Origin: Gammaproteobacteria bacterium F7
Lineage (GTDB): Bacteria; Pseudomonadota; Gammaproteobacteria; Pseudomonadales; IMCC2047
Assembly (NCBI GenBank): GCA_001593685.1
Contig: LUKI01000008.1
Span: forward strand, 1 to 56,689
DNA length: 56,689 bases
Direction of reading: 5' to 3'
The notes under the pieces were generated by a model, which saw only the letters and a program-made list of their open reading frames with translations, was not told the DNA's origin and made no database searches. Position 1 is the stretch's first letter; the number at the start of each line of letters is the position of its first letter. A program made the translations under genes and the position numbers. Of the stretch, positions 7,535 through 14,459 are shown piece after piece.

Positions 7535-7563
7535 TATACCAATATATACCAAATACTGGTATA
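7535..7563 (-). promoter_or_regulatory. parDE promoter/operator
   Basis: Just upstream of parD lie TATACCA (7545-7551) and TGGTATA (7557-7563), an inverted repeat with 5-bp spacing, plus a further TATACCA-like half at 7535-7541. AT-rich inverted repeats here are where ParD-ParE complexes usually bind to repress their own operon. Confidence 0.6.
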
Positions 7564-7567
7564 AAAC

Positions 7568-7642
7568 CCATAACAAGTCAATCAACTACGCGCCGTTGGC
7601 GCCGGAAGCAGCAAAGCTGTGCCGGTTATTGAGGCGTTAAAC
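7568..7642 (+). other. attC-like recombination site A2
   Basis: A 75-bp imperfect palindrome from CCATAAC to GTTAAAC. AGTCAATCAAC near the left pairs with GGTTATTGA near the right, and GGCGCC lies centrally. It bounds the parDE cassette on its right. Confidence 0.78.
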
Positions 7643-7660
7643 GCTTCTAAGTTATATGTA

Positions 7661-7884
7661 ATGGAATATAAAAGTAAAAAATGGAATCACGTCTACACTT
7701 TCAGCTTAGGTTGGCTAATAGCCATTACAAGCCTTCTGTGATCTACGACACTTGTTCAATGTGGCTTGGACATCCAGGAGTCGAGTTTTTACAATCAAAT
7801 CACCGGTTAAAAACAGCCCTCCTCACTTTTCCAATGCTTGGAGTTTACTGTGTTGCCTTATACAAAAAGAAACGCAATGCTTAA
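7661..7884 (+). pseudogene. Broken membrane-protein cassette gene
   Basis: From the ATG at 7661 a sensible N-terminus is read (MEYKSKKWNHVYTFSLGWL, then IAITSLL, one TM helix) but a TGA at 7739 stops it; the frame then continues open to 7812. A second hydrophobic stretch (LLTFPMLGVYCVALYKKKRNA) ends at the TAA at 7882 in another frame. One in-frame stop and one frameshift explain the pieces. Alternatively the 67-codon frame from 7681 is a real small protein. No family is recognised. Confidence 0.45.
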
Positions 7885-7893
7885 CCTAGAAAC

Positions 7894-7916
7894 ATTTAAC
7901 AAGTAGCTCGTGTGGA
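7894..7916 (+). other. Left half of an attC-like site, truncated
   Basis: ATTTAAC followed by AAGTAGCTCG has the form of the left half of the other attC sites here, but at base 7917 the sequence changes to the duplicated ppsA upstream region and no partner GTTRRRY half is present. It marks the break point of the duplication or insertion. Confidence 0.6.
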
Positions 7917-8254
7917 ACTGCCCCTTTTATCGAACCTGAAACAATACCGATCATTTCAAAACACCGACAGGGCAACCTCCCCCGCAGCTTTGTCGCAACT
8001 CATCTGACGCCGGGGCTGAACAAAAAATATCCCCTAATGTTCGCTGCCCCAACGAGTTCGACTTTTATTGAAATGACAATATAAACAAAAACCTGCTTCC
8101 GTTATGCTTCTATTCATACGCTTTTTTCAGAGATCTGCAACCGATGAAACGTCAGGTTTATTTTATTTCCGATGGCACCGCCATCACTGCCGAGACACTG
8201 GGCAAAAGCCTGCTCACCCAGTTTGAGCAAATCGACTTTGAATTCATCACCTTG
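7917..8254. repeat. Duplicated ppsA-ppsR promoter region, copy 2
   Basis: Matches 5841-6180 at about 92% by eye. This copy lacks the ppsA start and its AGGAGG site, but retains the upstream region that drives the intact ppsR. Confidence 0.93.
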
Positions 8255-8950
8255 CCCTACGTTAACAGCACCGAACAAATCACCAACATTATCGAACTCA
8301 TTACACACAATCAGCGTAAACAAGGCACCTTGCCCATATTGATTGTGACTATTGTCGACACCAAACTGCGGCAGCAACTCAAACAGTGCGACGCCTTTAT
8401 TGTCGATATTTTTTCAGCCTTTTTAACGCCTCTGGAAATGGAGCTTAACGCCCCATCGGTATCCGCCACCGGCGCCCAACGCAATATTGATCATCACCAG
8501 TATGCCGACCGTATCGACGCCGTACACTTTGCCATCGACAATGATGACGGCGCAATTACCCGTGAATACGACCAGGCTGACATTATTCTGGTCGGCGTCT
8601 CGCGCTGTGGTAAAACGCCCACCAGCCTCTACCTGGCACTGCAATTTGGCATTAAGGCAGCCAACTACCCCCTCACCGAAGAAGACTTTGGCAGTTTTCA
8701 GCTACCGGCCGTCTTAAAACCCTACAAAAATAAACTCTATGGCCTCACCATCAACCCGCTACGCCTGCAAAGCATTCGACAGGCTCGCCAGGCGAACAGC
8801 CGTTACGCCTCAATGCCGCAGTGCCAGCGAGAAGTACGCGAAGTAGAAGCCGTTTTCCGCAAAGAGCGCGTGCCCTTTATGGATACCAGCAACGCCTCCA
8901 TCGAAGAAATCTCAACCCGCATCATGGACGCCGCCGGTTTACGCCGTTAA
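8144..8950 (+). CDS. ppsR: PEP synthase regulatory protein (bifunctional kinase / pyrophosphorylase)
   Basis: A 268-residue DUF299/PSRP protein. It inactivates PEP synthase by ADP-dependent phosphorylation of a threonine and reactivates it by phosphate-dependent removal. The N-terminal FISDGTAITAETLGKSLLTQF signature and the P-loop GVSRCGKTPTSLYLA (about residues 153-167) are intact, as is the C-terminal STRIMDAAGLRR. In most genomes it adjoins ppsA divergently; here it is separated from ppsA by about 2 kb of cassette DNA but keeps its own copy of the promoter region. Confidence 0.95.
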   Translation: MKRQVYFISDGTAITAETLGKSLLTQFEQIDFEFITLPYVNSTEQITNIIELITHNQRKQGTLPILIVTIVDTKLRQQLKQCDAFIVDIFSAFLTPLEMELNAPSVSATGAQRNIDHHQYADRIDAVHFAIDNDDGAITREYDQADIILVGVSRCGKTPTSLYLALQFGIKAANYPLTEEDFGSFQLPAVLKPYKNKLYGLTINPLRLQSIRQARQANSRYASMPQCQREVREVEAVFRKERVPFMDTSNASIEEISTRIMDAAGLRR

Positions 8951-9032
8951 CGCTATATTGCTGAGGGGATATTTTTTTGATTCCAGAATCCAATAGAATA
9001 ACGCCCCACTCTATTAACCAATTGGCCCTGAC

Positions 9033-9713
9033 ATGATTTTCGCCCCTGATTTTTTCCCTCTTTGGCTATTACTGCTTACCTCCACCGTGGGGGCACTTGG
9101 TTTTTTGCTGGCTTTGATTAAAGCCCCCTGGCAGCTAATCGCCCGCAACAGCGAGCGCCAGCACCTGGTGTTTGGCGCCAGCATCCTGCTGGGTTTATTC
9201 TGGATAATGCGAGTCGAAGCGTTAGAAATTCTCACTTTTCACCCCTTGGTCATGACCGCTATCACCCTCATGCTCGGCTGGCATTTTGCTATGCTGGCAG
9301 GGGCCGTTGCCCAGCTGGTGCTGCTGGTGGCAGGCTTCGACCACTGGAGCATGATTGGTGTTAATTATCTTGTCACCGCCATGGTGCCCGCATCATTGAG
9401 TTTCGGCATCGTCCAGCTCTGCCAACGTTTGCCGTTTAAAAACTTGTTTGTATTTTTGTTTGGCGCCGGCTTTCTTGGGGCTGCATTGTGCTCGGCCGCT
9501 GTCGCTGTCGTCACTGTCAGCCTGCTATTGCTCGCAGGCTATGACTTGTCGATGAAAGAAATCGCCCGAGAAGCCCCCATCCTGCTTATTCTGATGTTTC
9601 CCGAAGGCTTTATTAACGGCACTATTGTCACCGCCCTAACCGTGTTTAAACCCCATCTGATGAAGACCTTTAATGAAGATGTTTATTTTGGGGACTCAGA
9701 GAATAAGCCTTAA
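9033..9713 (+). CDS. CbiM-like energy-coupling-factor permease family protein (COG3235)
   Basis: A 226-residue inner-membrane protein with about six to seven TM segments. The conserved segment MFPEGFINGTIVTAL near the C-terminus and the HFAMLAGAVAQL block fit the CbiM-like COG3235 family, related to cobalt/nickel ECF transporter S-components. No ATPase (EcfA/CbiO) or CbiQ gene is nearby, so substrate and partners are unknown. It lies 80 bp after ppsR on the same strand and is followed directly by leader B. Confidence 0.7.
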   Translation: MIFAPDFFPLWLLLLTSTVGALGFLLALIKAPWQLIARNSERQHLVFGASILLGLFWIMRVEALEILTFHPLVMTAITLMLGWHFAMLAGAVAQLVLLVAGFDHWSMIGVNYLVTAMVPASLSFGIVQLCQRLPFKNLFVFLFGAGFLGAALCSAAVAVVTVSLLLLAGYDLSMKEIAREAPILLILMFPEGFINGTIVTALTVFKPHLMKTFNEDVYFGDSENKP

Positions 9714-9882
9714 GTCCAACAAGCTCAAAATTAGCGGGTATCACACACATTATCGGTACTCGGGACGAAAAATATTACTGCATTATTGGGAAAAATCACG
9801 CAACCAACTGTTTTTAAATGATTTTTACGTGTCCGTTTTTGTAGGGATTATGAGGATATCGGTACTTCACAAAATTTGTATA

Positions 9883-9911
9883 TTGAAAACAGCAAAAGGG
9901 ACACGTACGAT
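9883..9911 (+). promoter_or_regulatory. Candidate cassette promoter in leader B
   Basis: TTGAAA (9883-9888) and TACGAT (9906-9911) with a 17-bp spacer, identical to leader A in both hexamers. The 9-bp inverted-repeat arm again overlaps the spacer and -10 box. Confidence 0.55.
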
Positions 9912-9946
9912 ATTCAGATCAAACCGCTAAGGAGTAGCGTAAGCCT

Positions 9947-10030
9947 ATGAATTTAAATGGATTCCCGCCTTTTTACCCACTGTCACATATAACATATTAT
10001 GGGACAAACGGGTCCATATCCCACTGTTAG
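9947..10030 (+). CDS. 27-codon leader peptide ending in the GTTAG core (copy B)
   Basis: Same start, length and stop position as the leader frame in copy A, with P to H, S to T and F to S changes and one silent change. The stop TAG (10028-10030) lies inside the core GTTAGCA. The first cassette start follows 29 nt later and has its own AAGGTG site. Confidence 0.4.
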   Translation: MNLNGFPPFYPLSHITYYGTNGSISHC

Positions 10031-10059
10031 CAATAAAGTTCCTACAATAAGGTGTAAAC

Positions 10060-10545
10060 ATGAAGTTCTTGAGCAGTAAATTGAAATTAGTTCTTATTCT
10101 TTTGCTACTGATCAGCGCGCCTGCATTTTCGCAGGAGCGCGGGCCTGAAAAGGGTGAAATTACCCTCGCTTCAGTTCCGTCAGAAATTTGGGGCAGCTAC
10201 ACAATCTCTCAAATGCTTTTTCCCAACGAGCAGTGGAGATTTTATGTTGTGGTCGTTCCAAAAGATGTTCGCCAAGGCACCCTGATCGAGATGGCAAAGG
10301 ATTTTTACAGCAAGTTTCCCAAAACAAGAGCGAGGTTCTTCAGCGATAAGAAGCACATTCAGCAGTATGTGGATCGAGACAGATACGTTAATGACAGAAC
10401 TGGCAACGTAGCTGAAGTCGCCTTCCCTGATAGCACTTGGGTCAAAAATCACCTGCTTGGCAACATTAATAACAGGTCAAAAAAATACAATAGGCAGTGG
10501 ATGCTTGAGAACCGATACGGCTCCAGAATTGAGCTCCTCCCATAA
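10060..10545 (+). CDS. Secreted protein, first cassette of run B, paralogue of the next
   Basis: A 161-residue protein with a clear signal peptide (KLKLVLILLLLISAPAFS, cleavage near residue 24) and a soluble remainder. It shares a pattern with the protein of the next cassette: W+xYVV near residue 65, then TRARFFSDKKHIQQYV, TGNVAEVAFPD.TWVKNHLLG and RSKKYNRQW. I do not recognise the family. A periplasmic or exported role is inferred from the signal peptide only. AAGGTG lies 7 nt before the ATG. Confidence 0.75.
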   Translation: MKFLSSKLKLVLILLLLISAPAFSQERGPEKGEITLASVPSEIWGSYTISQMLFPNEQWRFYVVVVPKDVRQGTLIEMAKDFYSKFPKTRARFFSDKKHIQQYVDRDRYVNDRTGNVAEVAFPDSTWVKNHLLGNINNRSKKYNRQWMLENRYGSRIELLP

Positions 10546-10571
10546 GTTAAGCAGAGTTCTGATTCTGGCAT

Positions 10572-10655
10572 TTCTAACAAATGCAGGCATGGCGACGCCT
10601 ACTGCATTGCGCCTTTGGCTCCATTCCGTAGGCGCGCATGCTGCAAGCGTTAAAT
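10572..10655 (+). other. attC-like recombination site B1
   Basis: An 84-bp imperfect palindrome: TTCTAAC at the left and GTTAAAT at the right. ATGCAGGCATG pairs with CATGCTGCA, and GCGACGCCTAC pairs with GTAGGCGCG. This is the clearest attC in the window. Confidence 0.88.
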
Positions 10656-10786
10656 TTCTTTTTGCGCCTTATTGTGCATGATGTTTTGAGGCAGAGGTGC
10701 ATCGAATGAAAACAAGAGATTGTATGCTGCAAGGTCACATTTTTGGTAAAAAAATATGAAATTCAATAACTTTAAGGTAAACCAGT

Positions 10787-11260
10787 TTGGGTAATTTTAT
10801 GTTTAGATTTAGGTCTTCGATTTCGGTTTTTATTAAATCAACCTCTATTGCTATTTTTTTAATTTTTGCATTAACCCCCAAGGTATTTGGCGAATCAAAT
10901 AAAGATTCATCTTTGCACTATTGGGGTGAATATGAGTCGTGGCAGAAATGGAAAGTCTATGTAATACCAAATCAGATTTCTAAAAAAGAATTTATTCAGC
11001 TCGCCGAAAAAGCGTCATTTGAAAACCCGAACCAACGGATTAGATTTTTTGATGATGACAAAAAAATAAGTGAGTATATTGCTGCAGAGAAGTTCGCGTG
11101 GGATACCACCGGCCAGGTCCCAAGAGCAAAATTCCCAACTGAATGGCGTAAAAAACACCTTGTCGGCATTATTAGTGATAGGTCCGAAAAGAGCTACAAT
11201 CGGTGGCAGATCATATATAACAAAGGTGGAGTGTCTGAACATATGAAATTCTTAAAATAA
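10787..11260 (+). CDS. Secreted protein, second cassette of run B, paralogue of the previous
   Basis: 157 residues from a TTG at 10787, which has AAGG 9 nt upstream; the ATG at 10799 is the alternative. A signal peptide (FIKSTSIAIFLIFALTPKVFG) precedes a soluble domain aligned with the previous cassette product: W.VYVIP, RIRFFDDDKKISEYI, TGQVPRAKFPTEWRKKHLVG and RSEKSYNRWQ. Base use is more AT-rich than its paralogue, so the two cassettes probably arrived separately rather than by recent local duplication. Function unknown. Confidence 0.72.
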   Translation: MGNFMFRFRSSISVFIKSTSIAIFLIFALTPKVFGESNKDSSLHYWGEYESWQKWKVYVIPNQISKKEFIQLAEKASFENPNQRIRFFDDDKKISEYIAAEKFAWDTTGQVPRAKFPTEWRKKHLVGIISDRSEKSYNRWQIIYNKGGVSEHMKFLK

Positions 11261-11358
11261 TCAGAAAGCGAAGCCTGGGGTAGGTGTTTAGTCTTGGGTA
11301 AAATCAGTCCTGACAAAATCTTTCGTGCACTTCGAGACTTTTAAGGTTTTTCGTACCA

Positions 11359-11445
11359 ATTTAACCAGTCGCTGTAGTACGTTCCCGGCCCGAGGGCCGT
11401 CCACCGGACGCCACTGTCGTGGCGACGCTAAGCTCAGCGTTAGGC
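11359..11445 (+). other. Degenerate attC-like site B2
   Basis: ATTTAAC at the left and GTTAGGC at the right are 87 bp apart end to end. Inside, CGCTG can pair with CAGCG and CGGCCCGAGGGCCG forms a central hairpin. Pairing is weaker than in the other sites, and about 100 bp of non-coding sequence separates it from the preceding gene. Confidence 0.55.
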
Positions 11446-11461
11446 AATAACGAGTTCATCT

Positions 11462-11928
11462 ATGATAACAATAGAATATACAGATCTTAGGGATCTTGAT
11501 CAGGGTGAATTGCTTTCAATTTTAAACAAAGAAAAATTCGTCAGCATTTGGTGTCACACGACCAATTTAGCGAACAAACTTTGGCCGAATGGGTTTCAAG
11601 CAAGGCAAGCGTAGACTCAACTGATGGGTGCAAAGTAAGAGGAATCCGTGTAGATGGGGCTGTTGCTGGTTGGTGCGGAATCCAGTTTGAAAATGAATCT
11701 TATGAACTCGCAATAGTTTTGAATGAAGCCCATTGGGGCGCAGGTATTTCTGTGTTCAAGGACATGATGGTTTGGGCTTCAGAGTTGGGTCATAGTCATG
11801 TGGTTTTACATTTTTTTAACACTCGCCCTGAATACAAATTTCTTACCAAAATGGCATCACGGGTGTACGAAAGTACAATATTTGGTCAAAAATATAAGAG
11901 CTATCAGCTGAGGGTGACCAGTGTTTAA
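11462..11928 (+). pseudogene. GNAT-family acetyltransferase cassette gene, frameshifted
   Basis: The first 27 codons (MITIEYTDLRDLDQGELLSI, then LNKEKFV) are in one frame and the rest (from HLVSHDQFSEQTLAEWV to the end) in another. Restoring one lost base near 11543 joins them into a continuous GNAT protein of about 155 residues, with the acetyl-CoA-binding region around HWGAGISVFKDMMVWA and the C-terminal FNTRPEYKFLTKMA. A sequencing error could give the same picture. Otherwise only the 126-codon 3' part, from a TTG at 11548, could be translated. The stop codon lies in the next attC. Confidence 0.7.
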
Positions 11929-12000
11929 CAAAACCATCAAATTCGCTCCCTACGGTCGCCGGACGCTCGCAAGCTCTCGCCGTTTATGGTGGCGTTAAGC
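11923..12000 (+). other. attC-like recombination site B3, end of the cassette run
   Basis: A 78-bp imperfect palindrome from GTTTAAC to GTTAAGC: AACCATCAAA pairs with TTTATGGT, and further pairing is possible around GGCGAG/CTCGCC-like segments. It ends 9 bp before the bax stop codon, marking the right edge of the cassette region. Confidence 0.8.
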
Positions 12001-12009
12001 AAACAAACA

Positions 12010-12690
12010 CTACTCATCGTACTCCGTGAACTGATTAAAGCTAATAATTGAAGTCAGTTTTTTGCCGTATTCAGCGCCCGCCTCTGAGTATTTATCCAGT
12101 TTTTTTACCAGCTCAAACGGATCATCGGTTTGCATTTTTAACGCTCTGAAACCCTCATAGGCATCACCACGCGCCAGGGTCAGATAGTAATCTCTGACCG
12201 AGTCTTTGATGGAGTCGTATTCCTTAACCCAGATGGTTTTATCGCCGCGCAGCTTGCCCGCAGCGATTCGCGGTTCATCTTTATTAAATGACCAAACGCC
12301 AAAAACATTATTGGCTTCAAGATAAAACCGCGATGTTGCCCAGGAGCTTTCCAGCGCCGCCTGTGCAATAGCAATACTGCGCGGATGCGGCTTCAACGCC
12401 ATTAATAGTGCCTGGTTATCGGCTGCTTTATAGCGCTCACGTAACCTTGCCAACTTGTTACTCTCCGGTTTACGTTTCGCCTCGGTTACCGCTGTCTGAT
12501 ATTGCTTATCCAACTCTTCATAGACCGCATCAACTGCGGGAATAATCAGCTGTTTAAAACGTGCTTTTTTCTCTGCTACCGTCATGTCGGGCAGTTTTTC
12601 AGGTTTTGAGGTTATTTCATAAACCGCACAGGCACTAAATAAGAGGCCTACAACAATAAAAACATACAGCAGACGTTTTGTTTTTTTCAC
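12010..12690 (-). CDS. bax: Bax-like glucosaminidase-domain protein
   Basis: 226 residues. An N-terminal hydrophobic segment ending LLFSAC resembles a lipobox, suggesting a lipoprotein anchored in the envelope. The C-terminal half is a Bax/FlgJ-type glucosaminidase (GH73-like) domain: IAIAQAALESSWATSRFYLEANNVFGVWSF contains the catalytic Glu, and VRDYYLTLARGDAYEGFR follows. It presumably cuts peptidoglycan glycan strands; the physiological role of Bax is not established. Confidence 0.85.
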   Translation of the reverse strand: MKKTKRLLYVFIVVGLLFSACAVYEITSKPEKLPDMTVAEKKARFKQLIIPAVDAVYEELDKQYQTAVTEAKRKPESNKLARLRERYKAADNQALLMALKPHPRSIAIAQAALESSWATSRFYLEANNVFGVWSFNKDEPRIAAGKLRGDKTIWVKEYDSIKDSVRDYYLTLARGDAYEGFRALKMQTDDPFELVKKLDKYSEAGAEYGKKLTSIISFNQFTEYDE

Positions 12691-12868
12691 AGTTTTTCCA
12701 GCATTTCAGACACTTGATCTAGCAGATTGGTCACTTTTTAAGACCCCTTTCATACATAGCCTGTGCCCTGTTCAAAAAGAAAGCAACACATTTAGCAGGC
12801 CTCGACTAACCAGTTGTCAGCAACAAAAATGACTGTTATTCCACATCCTTGATCTAACTCAAGTTACC

Positions 12869-12887
12869 GCAAATGCAAATCGTTATT
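12869..12887 (+). promoter_or_regulatory. Fur box upstream of the membrane ferredoxin gene
   Basis: The 19-mer starting GCAAATGCAAATCG matches the GATAATGATAATCATTATC consensus at 13 of 19 positions and lies 39 bp before the GTG start. The 12691-12868 part of this gap holds nothing else that I can identify. Confidence 0.65.
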
Positions 12888-12926
12888 ATTAGCGATCAAT
12901 AGCTTATCGAGATTTGAGCCATCGTC

Positions 12927-14375
12927 GTGAACAATCCAAAACAGTTCGACCCCAGTCAACACATTCAGATCACCGATATTACGGAAAACCCTCGCGGTTT
13001 GCTGAGCCGAATTGAGTCGTTCTTTGTACGCCAAAAGGATCGGTTAATTTGGGTTCACGCCATGATGTTTGTGGTTTTTGTTGCGCTTATTTTTCTGCCG
13101 TTATTCCTTTCTGAACCCTCAGAGCAAGCAAGTCCTCTGGATCACTTCACAGAATTTGCTAACTATGCCATGTGGGGGCTGTGGTTCCCGCTGGTGCTTC
13201 TCTCCGTTGTCTTTACAGGGCGCAGCTGGTGTGGGCTGCTTTGTCCGATGGGAGCGGCATCCGAGTGGGCCAATAAAAAGGGGCCACAGTTTGCCATTCC
13301 AGGTTGGCTAAAATGGCAAGGTACGCCCATTGTTAGTTTCATTCTAGTCACCACGCTAGGGCAAACCGTTGGCGTACGTGATCATCCTGAAGCAATTGCT
13401 TTGGTCTTTGGTGGCACACTGGGCATGGCTATTCTCATCGGCTTCTTTTTTGGTCGCAACAAACGCGCCTGGTGCCGACACGCCTGCCCTATCGGCCTAT
13501 TGCTCGGCGTATTTTCACGTGTTGGCGCTATTCAGTTCACGCCAAAGCGACCTAAACCTGGCTGTGAGGGTTATACGGAAAAGGGGATTTGCCCAACCAT
13601 GATCGATATTTCACGCAAACAGGAATCACGCCATTGCATCGAGTGCTTCCGTTGCGTGAATCCTAAAGCTAAAGGTGGATTGGCATTAAGGGCGCGACGT
13701 CCCGGGTTGGAAATTGAAAACATTCACGATCACAATCCGAACTCGGCTGAAGTCTGGTTCCTGTTCCTTGGTATTGGCAGCGCCCTGGGCGGCTTTTTAT
13801 GGCTGGTACTGGATCTTTACCAGCAATGGCGCCTCGACGTTGCCGGTTGGTTTATTGATCACGAGCTGTGGTGGATTGGTGACGCTGGCCCCTGGTGGTT
13901 GATGAGCGTACACCCTGAACGCCGCGAAGTGTTCACCTGGCTCGATTTCATCATGATTGTCGGCTTCATGAGTCTCTGCGCAATCGCACTAGCCGCGATC
14001 CTGTGGTGCATGACCGCACTTTGCGCCAAACTTTCCGAAGCGTTATCTCAGTCCGACCACTATCCCCCGTTAACCCTTAAGCAACGCATGATCGAACTGG
14101 GCTATCAATACGCCCCGGTGGCACTTGTTTCACTGGTATTGGGCCTAGGCGCAGAATTATTTGAACCGTTACGGCTGATTGGCTTAGACAGTATCGGCAT
14201 CAGTTGGGCCAAAGGTACATTTTTTGTGATGAGCCTGCTGTGGAGCGTCTTTCTCGGCAATAAAATTCTTGCTCGCCAAGGCGTTGCGGCTTATCAACGC
14301 TGGCTGCCTTTAGTCCCCGGCGTAGCAGGAAGCAGTGTAATCGCTACGCTTTGGTGGCTCGCCCTATTTAATTAG
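12927..14375 (+). CDS. NapH/CcoG-like membrane 4Fe-4S protein of the P19 iron-uptake locus
   Basis: 482 residues with about ten TM segments. Two polyferredoxin signatures in membrane loops (SWCGLLCPMGAASEW and RAWCRHACPIGLLLG) precede a soluble ferredoxin-like cluster (CEGYTEKGICP ... CIECFRCVNPKAKGG). Such proteins move electrons across the inner membrane. Beside a P19 protein and behind a Fur box, a role in reducing iron for uptake is a reasonable inference. The start is a GTG at 12927 with only a weak ribosome site. The second half is longer than NapH, with extra TM helices of unknown purpose. Confidence 0.8.
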   Translation: MNNPKQFDPSQHIQITDITENPRGLLSRIESFFVRQKDRLIWVHAMMFVVFVALIFLPLFLSEPSEQASPLDHFTEFANYAMWGLWFPLVLLSVVFTGRSWCGLLCPMGAASEWANKKGPQFAIPGWLKWQGTPIVSFILVTTLGQTVGVRDHPEAIALVFGGTLGMAILIGFFFGRNKRAWCRHACPIGLLLGVFSRVGAIQFTPKRPKPGCEGYTEKGICPTMIDISRKQESRHCIECFRCVNPKAKGGLALRARRPGLEIENIHDHNPNSAEVWFLFLGIGSALGGFLWLVLDLYQQWRLDVAGWFIDHELWWIGDAGPWWLMSVHPERREVFTWLDFIMIVGFMSLCAIALAAILWCMTALCAKLSEALSQSDHYPPLTLKQRMIELGYQYAPVALVSLVLGLGAELFEPLRLIGLDSIGISWAKGTFFVMSLLWSVFLGNKILARQGVAAYQRWLPLVPGVAGSSVIATLWWLALFN

Positions 14376-14417
14376 CCATCTTTATTTACCTAAACAGAGA
14401 CTTAGGTTGTTTACATC

Positions 14418-14436
14418 GCAAATGAGAACCATTATC
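14418..14436 (+). promoter_or_regulatory. Fur box upstream of the P19 gene
   Basis: GCAAATGAGAACCATTATC matches the Fur consensus at 15 of 19 positions, 24 bp before the P19 ATG. With the box at 12869 it suggests two Fur-controlled transcripts. Confidence 0.78.
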
Positions 14437-14459
14437 ATCCACAAGCTAGAGACACCGAT

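Larger units (their letters stand above)
9731..10030 (+). repeat. 300-bp cassette leader repeat, copy B (attI-like platform)
   Basis: Second copy of the repeat at 6186-6485, with the same GTTAG end, promoter, inverted repeat and 27-codon frame. Its left flank is the 3' end of the ECF-type permease gene, which ends 17 bp upstream, so the two copies share no left neighbour. The right flank is a different cassette. A longer frame crossing from the permease gene into this leader has no ribosome site and is not taken as a gene. Confidence 0.8.

Noticed and set aside
7019-7632. Plus-strand frames across parDE
   Set aside because: They are antisense to a convincing toxin-antitoxin pair and lack ribosome sites.
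9673-9930. 85-codon open frame running from the permease gene into leader B
   Set aside because: It starts inside the permease gene with no ribosome site. The matching frame in leader A is open but has no start codon, and most base differences between the copies change the residue.
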